A stretch of DNA of 64,000 nt from Clostridia bacterium. GTDB lineage: Bacteria > Bacillota > Clostridia > Lachnospirales > Lachnospiraceae. The stretch lies in contig CAJTEN010000021.1 of assembly GCA_910575245.1 (NCBI GenBank), positions 39,299 through 103,298 on the forward strand, in the 5' to 3' direction. A program made the translations under genes and the position numbers. The notes beneath the pieces are model-generated. The model made no database searches. It saw nothing but the letters and a program-made list of their open reading frames with translations, and had not been told where the DNA came from. Numbering within the stretch: position 1 is the stretch's first letter; every line of letters begins with the position of its first letter. Below, one piece after another: positions 43,325 to 50,921 of this stretch.

Positions 43325-44557
43325 ATGGCGATTTGCTATGACAGATTGTGGAAACTATTGATTGACAAGAAAATGAACCGCACAGAATTGAAAGAAGCAT
43401 CAGGGATTAGCTTTAACGTGCTGGCAAGATTGGGAAAAAATGAACCTGTTTCTTTTGAAACAATTGAGAAGATATGCTTTACTTTAAATTGCAATATAGA
43501 AGATATAGTTGAAATACATAGAGATGAATCTGTAAAAAATCTTTCCCAAACTTATTCAACAATTGAATTATTTGCTGGAGCGGGAGGGCTTGCACTGGGT
43601 ATTGAAAAAGCTGGATTTGATACGTTAGGACTTATTGAGTTTGACAAGGATGCTGCAGACAGCCTGAAATTGAACCGCCCTGGCTGGCGAGTTATAAATG
43701 ATGATATTGCAAATATTTCATGTTTGAATTTGGAAGAATATTTTGATATAAAAAAGGGTGATTTGGATTTATTGTCTGGAGGTGCGCCTTGTCAAGCCTT
43801 TTCCTATGCGGGAAAGCGTCTTGGATTGGAGGACGCAAGAGGAACACTATTTTATCATTATGCAACTTTTTTACAGAAATTGCAGCCTAAAATATTTTTA
43901 TTTGAAAATGTACGTGGTTTATTGACTCACGATAAGGGAAGAACCTATGAAACAATTACGCATATTTTTAGACAGGCTGGATATACGATTCAAAAAAAAG
44001 TTTTGAATGCATGGGACTTTGGAGTGCCACAGAAGAGAGAACGTTTAATTACTATAGGAATTAGAAATGATTTAATTGGTAGAATCACATATCAATTTCC
44101 CCAAAAACATGATTATAAACCTGTTTTGCGGGATGTGTTACTGGACTGCCCAGATGGGCCAGGGGTTCCGTATGGAGAAAATAAACGAAAGATATTTGAA
44201 CTTGTGCCGCCAGGGGGGTATTGGAGAGACATTGATCCGAAGATAGCAAAAGAATATATGAAAAGTTGTTGGGATATGGAAGGAGGAAGAACCGGAATAT
44301 TAAGAAGGATGAGTCTGGATGAACCATCCTTGACGGTTCTGACTTCCCCGTCTCAAAAGCAGACGGAAAGATGCCACCCGATAGAAGCAAGGCCTTTTAA
44401 TGTGCGTGAAAATGCAAGATGTCAAACATTCCCGGACGAATGGCAGTTTTGTGGAAATGTGCAGTCTCAATATAAGCAGGTAGGGAATGCTGTTCCCGTA
44501 AATTTAGCATATGAGATTGCATTGGAAATTTATAAATCGTTGGAGGAATTAAAATAA
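43325..44557 (+). CDS. DNA (cytosine-5) methyltransferase with N-terminal XRE-type HTH
   Basis: 410 residues. Residues 1-65 form a Cro/CI-like helix-turn-helix (NRTELKEASGISFNVLARL), which may self-regulate the operon. Then a C5 methylase: motif I IELFAGAGGLALGIEKAGF, motif IV GGAPCQAFSYAGKR with the catalytic Cys, motif VI ENVRG, motif VIII QKRERL, motif X QVGNAVP. The start ATG at 43325 has GGGAGGA; the frame extends to TTG at 43310. Partner endonuclease overlaps the stop as TAATG. The Eco47II partner suggests GGNCC specificity. Confidence 0.93.
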   Translation: MAICYDRLWKLLIDKKMNRTELKEASGISFNVLARLGKNEPVSFETIEKICFTLNCNIEDIVEIHRDESVKNLSQTYSTIELFAGAGGLALGIEKAGFDTLGLIEFDKDAADSLKLNRPGWRVINDDIANISCLNLEEYFDIKKGDLDLLSGGAPCQAFSYAGKRLGLEDARGTLFYHYATFLQKLQPKIFLFENVRGLLTHDKGRTYETITHIFRQAGYTIQKKVLNAWDFGVPQKRERLITIGIRNDLIGRITYQFPQKHDYKPVLRDVLLDCPDGPGVPYGENKRKIFELVPPGGYWRDIDPKIAKEYMKSCWDMEGGRTGILRRMSLDEPSLTVLTSPSQKQTERCHPIEARPFNVRENARCQTFPDEWQFCGNVQSQYKQVGNAVPVNLAYEIALEIYKSLEELK

Positions 44558-45435
44558 TGGCTTGGAAATTAGATTTTATATCCGAGGAAGAGCTTAAAAA
44601 CCATGTTCGTGCAACTATCATGAAATATGGAGAAAAATTAGAGTCATATGATTTAAAAAGATTTAACAGTAATCTGATTGATCCGATAAAGTTGCTTTTC
44701 GATAAGTCTGTTTATCAGACGAGTTGGGATGAAATTGTAAGTAATGAAATTTTTCGGCAGAGGGATAAATCAAATAATAATGACATAGGATATTTTCATC
44801 AGAATATATTTTCCTTTTTCAAAGGGTGTGAAGTACCCCAGGCAGGGTGGGATGTAATCTATAAAAATCCTGATGGGATAAAGATGCCAGATGGTGATGT
44901 GGTGCATACTTTGTATGTGGAAATGAAGAATAAGCATAATACGATGAACTCTGCCTCTTCTGCGAAAACATATATTAAAATGCAGGGACAAATTCTTGAA
45001 GATGATGATTGTGCCTGTTTTTTGGTAGAAGCTATTGCGAAGAAATCTCAAAATATAAAGTGGACAACGAAAGTTGATGGAAAGAATGTCCAGCATAGGT
45101 TGATACGTCGTGTTAGCATGGATCAGTTTTATGCAATCCTTACTGGCGAGGAAGATGCTTTTTATAAGATGTGTATGGTACTTCCCGAAATCATTAATTT
45201 GGTTGTTAATGAAGAAGACAGTGTTTCTGTTCCGCGGGATACAGTGGTTCAAGAACTTAAAAATGTTGCTGCGTTATATACCGGACAGACAGAAGATTTG
45301 GCAATGGCAATGGCTGTGTATATGCTTGGGTTTAATACATATATAGGATTCAGTGATAAGATAGAACACCAATTTGGAAAAAGAAATACTGAAATGTTAA
45401 AGCGCATTTATGAATATGCAAAAAAGTATAAGTAG
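44557..45435 (+). CDS. Type II restriction endonuclease, Eco47II/Sau96I-like
   Basis: 292 residues. I recognise the Eco47II family by GYFHQNIFSFFKGCEVPQAGWDVI, the catalytic-type YVEMKNKHNTMNSASSAKTYIKMQ (ExK within a PD-(D/E)XK fold) and LVEAIAKKSQNIKW. Members cut GGNCC. Its start overlaps the methyltransferase stop, so methylation and cutting are co-expressed. Its codons and base composition are clearly richer in A+T than the backbone genes, which suggests acquisition by transfer. Confidence 0.85.
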   Translation: MAWKLDFISEEELKNHVRATIMKYGEKLESYDLKRFNSNLIDPIKLLFDKSVYQTSWDEIVSNEIFRQRDKSNNNDIGYFHQNIFSFFKGCEVPQAGWDVIYKNPDGIKMPDGDVVHTLYVEMKNKHNTMNSASSAKTYIKMQGQILEDDDCACFLVEAIAKKSQNIKWTTKVDGKNVQHRLIRRVSMDQFYAILTGEEDAFYKMCMVLPEIINLVVNEEDSVSVPRDTVVQELKNVAALYTGQTEDLAMAMAVYMLGFNTYIGFSDKIEHQFGKRNTEMLKRIYEYAKKYK

Positions 45436-45649
45436 TATAAAAAGAAGTATAAAATAATAAGATTTGTCTGTATAAAGTTTCAAAAGGAATTAATACGTAC
45501 AAAATATATGCGTTTAAACTATAATAGTAAATATATTTTGATAGATAGGCGGCTGATTGTTAACCATGTGAGTATGACATGATTCCGTAATATATTATTG
45601 AGGAATGCGATAAAAAAGTGTTGGTAAATTAAAAAGGGAGGAAATGCAA

Positions 45650-45874
45650 ATGACACTTTATAAAAATTTGGGAGGAAATTCTAATATCTATGCTTTTTTA
45701 ATAGGGGCAGATTACATCGATGTTCAATTTAATGGGGGAAAAATATATAGATATTCTTATTACAGTGCAGGCAAGGTAAAAGTGGAACAGATGAAGAAAT
45801 TGGCCATGCAAGGACAAGGATTAAATTCCTATATTATGAAAAATGCACGGAATGATTATGAGCGGAAATTTTAA
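45650..45874 (+). CDS. KTSC-domain small protein
   Basis: 74 residues that match the KTSC type: SNIYAFLIGADYIDVQFNGGKIYRYSYY followed by a helical end with LNSYIMKNARNDYE (landmarks near residues 11 and 55). KTSC domains have a proposed RNA- or nucleic acid-related role and occur in mobile regions. GGGAGG is nine bases before the ATG at 45650; an ATG at 45644 is too close. Same AT-rich composition as the restriction genes. Confidence 0.75.
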   Translation: MTLYKNLGGNSNIYAFLIGADYIDVQFNGGKIYRYSYYSAGKVKVEQMKKLAMQGQGLNSYIMKNARNDYERKF

Positions 45875-45935
45875 TGTCTGCGTGGAAACATTTTGCCAGC
45901 AGAGAACCAGTAAGCATTATTTCTGCTGATGAGCA

Positions 45936-46066
45936 GTTACAGTTCACGGCCTAACCGTCCGCGAACTGTAACGCATCCAGCCCATGAAAAGTCGCCTTCG
46001 GCGAGGGGCTGGATGCCTGAAACCGTAGCTTTATCGGCCGGATGCCTTGCAGCAGGGTGCAAGGCA
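45936..46066. repeat. Cluster of three strong hairpins
   Basis: GTTACAGTTC/GAACTGTAAC (45936-45972), GCATCCAGCCC/GGGCTGGATGC with an inner TCGCC-TTC-GGCGA (45973-46016), and TGCCTTGC/GCAAGGCA (46043-46066). GC-rich, unlike the AT-rich genes to the left. The GTTACAGTTC end resembles the ends of the dispersed repeats near 50.7 and 63.5 kb. Confidence 0.7.
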
Positions 46067-46224
46067 CCGTGAATAGTAACGATGAGCAATCCGGCGCTAT
46101 TCTAAAGCCGATCAGCCCCTTTACACACTTTCATTAATCTGTTATGATAACTGTGTAAATCTTATAGGCATTACTAATATACAGTAAGAAAGGGAAGTCT
46201 TGTGGAATTCTAAGGAGGTAAATT

Positions 46225-46344
46225 ATGGGATTTATACTGTTAGCAGGCGGATTTGTTGTTATTCTGATTCCGGTGGTAATCGCGGTGGTATCTTCCGTTG
46301 TTTCGGCGGTGGCTGCGTCCCAGGATATAGGGGAGAATGAATAG
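46225..46344 (+). CDS. 39-residue membrane peptide
   Basis: ATG with a near-perfect TAAGGAGGTAAATT site. The product begins MGFILLAGGFVVILIPVVIA, continues hydrophobic for about 30 residues, and ends SQDIGENE. One membrane helix with a short acidic tail outside it. No family recognised. The ribosome-binding site and uniform hydrophobicity are the evidence that it is real. It stands alone between the hairpin cluster and the DUF1538 gene. Confidence 0.6.
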   Translation: MGFILLAGGFVVILIPVVIAVVSSVVSAVAASQDIGENE

Positions 46345-46578
46345 GATGGACAGCATGGTACGGCTGCAGAAGATAATTGAATAAGTATGACAGAAGACAG
46401 GACAGGGAAAGCTTTTTCACTGTCCTTATTTCTTAACAATTTCTTAGCACCGCTTTTTATTTCCTTTTTACTAATTTTTCGGTAGGATATTTAATATAGT
46501 ATATTGGACAGGAGGTTTGTAAATTCTGATTTTGATAATTGCAGCAGGTGTTTGAGGGAAGGGAGGATGTGAAGGCGG

Positions 46579-48081
46579 ATGAATGAAAAACTGAAAGAAA
46601 AAACAAAGGAATCCCTTTCAAGTGTTCTGCCGATCACGATGATCGTGTTGATTCTGAGTATTACATTGGTGCCGCTGGAAATCAGCACTTTGGTGTTGTT
46701 TCTTACAGGGGCGATTTTATTGATTATAGGTATGGGACTTTTCCAGCTCGGCGCCGAGATGGCAATGACGCCGCTGGGGCAGGGTGTCGGCGGTAAGCTG
46801 GTTAAGAGCAGCAGTATTGTGCTGATGGCGGTTGTGTGTTTTATTATGGGAGGGATCATCACGATTTCGGAGCCGGACCTGCAGGTACTGGCGAACCAGG
46901 TATCGGCGATTCCCAATATGGTGCTTATTCTGACGGTGGCTGTGGGCGTGGGAATCTTTATGGTGATCGCGCTTTTGCGAATTTTATTTAAAGTAAGGCT
47001 GTCTTTGCTTCTTGGAATTCTGTACATATTGGTTTTTGTTTTGTCCTTTTTGACGCCTTCGGATTTTATTGCCGTGGCGTTTGATGCCGGCGGTGTCACG
47101 ACGGGATCGATGACGGTGCCCTTTATTATGTCGCTGGGTGTCGGCCTTTCCGCCGCGAGAAGTGACAAAGACGGCAGCAATGACAGTTTCGGCCTGATCG
47201 CGCTGTGCAGTGTGGGGCCGATTCTTATGGTTTTGCTGCTGGGTATTTTCTATCACCCGACGGAAGCGGTTTATACTGCGGTGAAGATTCCGGAGCTGGT
47301 GACGATGCAGGATGTAGTACGGGAGTTTGCGATAGCGCTGCCGGATTATCTGAAGGAGGTCATGGGCAGTATTCTTCCGGTGATCGGTGTATTCCTGCTG
47401 TTTCAGCTGCGGGGGAAGATTTACCGGAAACGTCAGGTACAGAGAATGGTAGTTGGTTTCATTTACACGGTGCTGGGACTGATCTTGTTTCTGACCGGTG
47501 TGAACATTGGCTTTGCGCCTGTGGGAAGTCTGCTGGGCAGCGGTATTGCGGACAGCAGCTTTGCATGGGCTTTGATACCGGTGGGAATTGTCATAGGTTA
47601 TTATATCGTCAAGGCCGAGCCGGCGGTCCGGGTGCTGAACGAGCAGGTAGAGGAGATGACCGGCGGCAATGTATCATTTAAAATGATGAATGCGGCGCTC
47701 TCCGCCGGTGTGGCGTGTGCGGTTGCGCTTTCGATGGTACGTGTCCTGACCGGTATCAGTATTTACTGGATTATTATTCCGGGCTATGTGATCGCATTTA
47801 TTCTGAGCAGGATGGTGCCTCCGGTTTTCGTAGGTATCGCATTTGACTCCGGCGGTGTTGCCAGCGGACCGATGACATCGACGTTCCTGCTTCCGTTGGC
47901 GATGGGAGCCTGCACGGCCGCAGGCGGCAATGTGGTGGCGGACGCTTTCGGCATCGTGGCGCTGGTGGCGCTTGCACCGTTGATTGCGATACAATTTATG
48001 GGAGTTGTGTCCGCGTACAGGGCGAAAGTCGTGAAACAGCCGGTACAGGCCATCGAGGATGTTATTGTTGATCTGGAGTGA
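46579..48081 (+). CDS. DUF1538 membrane protein (putative transporter)
   Basis: 500 residues, about 12-14 hydrophobic helices arranged as two similar halves. The repeats are visible as GMGLFQLGAEMAMTPLG, and twice as FDAGGVTTGSMTVPFIMSLGVG and FDSGGVASGPMTSTFLLPLAMG. The twofold repeat and helical layout suggest a secondary transporter or channel; the substrate is unknown. The gene for a P-II protein follows 29 bases later, as in Amt-GlnK pairs, suggesting regulation by nucleotide- or metabolite-dependent plugging. Confidence 0.85.
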   Translation: MNEKLKEKTKESLSSVLPITMIVLILSITLVPLEISTLVLFLTGAILLIIGMGLFQLGAEMAMTPLGQGVGGKLVKSSSIVLMAVVCFIMGGIITISEPDLQVLANQVSAIPNMVLILTVAVGVGIFMVIALLRILFKVRLSLLLGILYILVFVLSFLTPSDFIAVAFDAGGVTTGSMTVPFIMSLGVGLSAARSDKDGSNDSFGLIALCSVGPILMVLLLGIFYHPTEAVYTAVKIPELVTMQDVVREFAIALPDYLKEVMGSILPVIGVFLLFQLRGKIYRKRQVQRMVVGFIYTVLGLILFLTGVNIGFAPVGSLLGSGIADSSFAWALIPVGIVIGYYIVKAEPAVRVLNEQVEEMTGGNVSFKMMNAALSAGVACAVALSMVRVLTGISIYWIIIPGYVIAFILSRMVPPVFVGIAFDSGGVASGPMTSTFLLPLAMGACTAAGGNVVADAFGIVALVALAPLIAIQFMGVVSAYRAKVVKQPVQAIEDVIVDLE

Positions 48082-48110
48082 CGGCAGCAGGAAGATTTGG
48101 AGGTGCAAGT

Positions 48111-48833
48111 ATGCTAGACGATAAAAAGCCGCAGGTTGTCCCAAGACTGCTTCTGACAATCACGCGTGAGGATGATCAGAGAAAGCTGGAAGAGCTGTTT
48201 GATTCTATAAATGTTCCTGTTTGTTTTCAATTCAGGGGAAAAGGGACTGCGCCTACGGAGATGATGGATATTTTCGGAATAGGGGGTACCACAAGACTTC
48301 TGTCGGGAGCCGTCCTGCCGAAGAGCCAGGTAAAGACTGTGTTTGATATGCTGTATAAGCAGCTTCATTTTCGCCATAAGGGAGGCGGTATCGCGATCAC
48401 GATTCCGATCAATGCTCTGCAGAATCATATTTTACAGGTTCTGGGCGACGAAGAGAGAGCCTGGATGGAAATAGAGGCGACTAAGAAAGGAATGCCGAAG
48501 GGAGATGAGGAAGAGATGGACGAGAAGAGTGCATATACAGTGATTTGGGTTTCTGTGGAAAGCGGCTACAGTGATGACGTAGTTGATGCCGCAAGGAATG
48601 CGGGAGCCAAGGGCGGTACCGTAATGAAAGGCCGCCGGCGGAATTCCAAGAGTGTGAGCAGGCATTTCGGCATTAAGGTGCAGGAAGAGCAGGACTTTGT
48701 TATGATTGTTGTTCCGAAAGAGAGAAAGACGGAGATTATGACGGCGATTACTTCCGTGTGCGGGCTGGGTACGGATGCCCACGGTGTTGTGCTGGCTCTT
48801 CCTGTGGAAGATGTTATGGGTCTGACGAATTGA
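48111..48833 (+). CDS. P-II family protein with two ferredoxin-like domains
   Basis: 240 residues, twice the usual P-II length. The second half has the P-II landmark AARNAGAKGGTVMKGRR and then VMIVVPKERKTEIMTAIT, with an end GLGTDAHGVVLALPVEDVMG. The first half (RLLLTITREDDQRKLEELFD, SGAVLPKSQVKTVFDML) appears to be a related fold. The canonical T-loop Tyr of GlnB is not evident. The start ATG at 48111 has TTGGAGGTG. Likely a cytoplasmic regulator of the DUF1538 protein. Confidence 0.82.
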   Translation: MLDDKKPQVVPRLLLTITREDDQRKLEELFDSINVPVCFQFRGKGTAPTEMMDIFGIGGTTRLLSGAVLPKSQVKTVFDMLYKQLHFRHKGGGIAITIPINALQNHILQVLGDEERAWMEIEATKKGMPKGDEEEMDEKSAYTVIWVSVESGYSDDVVDAARNAGAKGGTVMKGRRRNSKSVSRHFGIKVQEEQDFVMIVVPKERKTEIMTAITSVCGLGTDAHGVVLALPVEDVMGLTN

Positions 48834-48930
48834 CAGGAGACAGACTGCCAGGCTCTTACGGCACACCGGAACGAGAGTTTGCCGTATTGACGGTGATGGA
48901 AAGCAACAGATATGGCAGGATTTTATGAAA

Positions 48931-48961
48931 GGACAGAACATTTGGTTTCTGTTCTTTTTTA
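48931..48961 (+). terminator. Terminator of the DUF1538-P-II operon
   Basis: AGAACA and TGTTCT stem followed by seven T, about 100 bases after the stop. The stem is short. Confidence 0.6.
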
Positions 48962-49152
48962 TTAGGATTTTTCTCTGCTTATCCGAGCTCTGCCTGCTTT
49001 TAGAATAAGAAAATAAATTTACGGCAACTAAACAGGGTGAATGTTTATCTAATTAGCATAAGGAGTGCGTATATGTACATTCTGTGCCCGGCCGCTTTAC
49101 ATGGAGCATTTGTGCCGAGGGCGGCATGGGGCAGAGACAATATTGTCTGTAG

Positions 49153-49800
49153 GGTGACAGATCCGGCCGGATTTGCGTCATGCGGATGGATTATGAGCAG
49201 GGCAGCATGGACAACAGAAGGTACAACGAGGCCTGTGAGGAGGCGGACGAAAAGGGAGAACCCTATCCGGAACTCAATGCAGAGACCCATGACGAGTGGA
49301 TCGATGAGATTGAAATCCCTGGCGCATTTCGGCTTGACATGCAGATTTACCGGATCTGGGCTTACAGTACAGAACTTACGAGCCGCTATGAGAAGCTGGG
49401 AGAATGGAATTTTTCTTTCCAGATCACACAAAGTGAAGCAGGCATGCGCAGCATCCAGGTGGAGGAAAGAAACGAACAGGGAATCGGCGTGGACCATATC
49501 GAACTTACACCGGTAGAATTGTCTGTATACACGGCGGAGCCCAGGGACGGCTCATACTACACGACGGCGCTGGACAAAAACGGACTGGCGTTATCCGGTG
49601 GAAATGATTATTGGAGCGGGGAGACGGTAAAGAATGAAATGATTATAGGGAACCATGATATTTCCGAGATAACCGTTTATATCTGCGATTATGACGCCTA
49701 TATGGAAATCGACAAGACACTGATGACGCCTGGTGAGCTTCAGGGAAAACTGGAACAGCTGGCGCTGTTTAAAACAACGATACAGACAGACCAGGAGTAA
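49153..49800 (+). pseudogene. 5'-truncated extracytoplasmic protein, DUF4179/DUF5643-like
   Basis: The longest start (ATG 49180) gives 206 residues but has no ribosome-binding site, no signal peptide and no membrane helix. The frame is closed by TAG at 49150. The body (FSFQITQSEAGMRSIQVEE, IELTPVELSVYT, LALSGGNDYWSG, YICDYDAYM, LMTPGELQGKLEQL) looks like the outside part of the anti-sigma-type DUF4179/DUF5643 proteins of Lachnospiraceae. The N-terminal and membrane portions are missing, so it is probably a remnant. The family assignment is from memory of the pattern. Confidence 0.5.
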
Positions 49801-49821
49801 AACTCTCAGGAGCAGAGTTTC

Positions 49822-49880
49822 AAAAAAGGAAGAGACTGCCATAATCTTGATTTTCAATCATTGGAGCGGCAGTCTCTTCC
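49822..49880 (-). terminator. Terminator of the flavodoxin-like gene (minus strand)
   Basis: GGAAGAGACTGCC and GGCAGTCTCTTCC are a perfect 13-bp inverted repeat with a 27-base loop. Read on the minus strand it is followed by six T (aaaaaa at 49822-49827 on plus). It may also stop plus-strand transcription. Confidence 0.8.
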
Positions 49881-49935
49881 TTATGCTGCACAGGAAACTG
49901 ATACGAAACTTCGGGTTTGCAAAGTGGATTTCCTG

Positions 49936-50553
49936 TTACCGGATAAAATGCGTAAACACATGATCTTCTTTTTCGGGAAGCCCGAACTGTTCTTTCCCGA
50001 GGGCAATGCTCTTCATCAGGAAGGACATATTTCTGGCCAGTACCCGCATGGTCTGCAGGCCTTCGGCATCCTGAGCTGCCTCGCCAGCACCCCGTCCATG
50101 CACACTGTTCCAGTATTGGCTGGATGCCACCGGCATTCCTGAGATCGTGAAATACTTATTCAGTTCATCAAAGGTTGCAGAACATCCGCCGCGCCTTGCA
50201 ACAGCTACGCTTGCCCCTACCTTCATCGACTTGTCAAAAGGAGTGCTGTAGAACAGGCGGTCCAGACAGGCGATCAGGGTTGCATTTGCAGAGGCATAGT
50301 ATACGGGACTGGCGATCACGAGACCGTCTGCCGCTTCGAATTTCGGCGCAAGCTGATTGATCTCATCATCGAATACGCAGCGCCCTCTTTCCTTGCAGGA
50401 GGCACAGGCAATACACCCCCGGATATCCTTGTTGCCGATCTGGACGATTTCGGATTCAATGCCTTCCTGCAGGAAAATCTGTTCCATTTCCTTTAGCGCG
50501 ATGGAAGTGTTGCCGTTGATGCGGGGACTTCCATTGATCATTAATACTTTCAT
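49936..50553 (-). CDS. Flavodoxin family NAD(P)H-dependent FMN reductase-like protein
   Basis: 205 residues. FMN-binding start KVLMINGSPRINGNTSIAL; CIACASCKERGRCVFDDE gives four Cys in a pattern typical of the iron-sulfur flavoprotein-like members; GLVIASPVYYASANATLIACLDR is the second flavin contact. It probably reduces quinones or nitro/azo compounds. The start is the ATG at 50553, seven bases after AAGGAGG; an upstream in-frame ATG at 50610 lacks a site. Confidence 0.88.
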   Translation of the reverse strand: MKVLMINGSPRINGNTSIALKEMEQIFLQEGIESEIVQIGNKDIRGCIACASCKERGRCVFDDEINQLAPKFEAADGLVIASPVYYASANATLIACLDRLFYSTPFDKSMKVGASVAVARRGGCSATFDELNKYFTISGMPVASSQYWNSVHGRGAGEAAQDAEGLQTMRVLARNMSFLMKSIALGKEQFGLPEKEDHVFTHFIR

Positions 50554-50650
50554 GGTTTGGTTCCTCCTTGTAGATTCCGTGTCTATATGTAATCTGATAT
50601 ATTTTATCATATAATCAGGAAGGATTCTATCGTTGATACTATACTTATTT

Positions 50651-50833
50651 CAGATTCCGTAACAGTTCAGCCCAGGACTTTGCATTTACTGCAAAGTCCG
50701 TGAGAACGCATAGATTTAGCCGGGAGAGAATCTGCCCCTCGCTGCAGGGCGCTAAACGTCCGGGGGACGTTTGTCCAGCGCCGACCGGAGTGGAACGTAG
50801 ACACTTGGAATGGGCAGATTCCGTAACAGTTCA
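50651..50833. repeat. Dispersed intergenic repeat, copy A, bounded by 19-bp direct repeats
   Basis: The segment starts and ends with cagattccgtaacagttca (50651-50669 and 50815-50833). The interior (aggactttgcatttactgc, gaatctgcccctcgctg, cagggcgctaaa, gtccgggggacgtttgtcc, tggaacgtagacacttgg) recurs in inverted orientation at 63467-63628. GC-rich with several hairpins. It fills the gap between the divergent flavodoxin-like and AAA-ATPase genes. Confidence 0.85.
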
Positions 50834-50921
50834 TTGCTATTCAAATTTTCTGATGGTAGAATGAAAATATAATTGGCAATGATTATGGCGAACCGGAATC
50901 GGGAAGGAGTGTATATAAATT

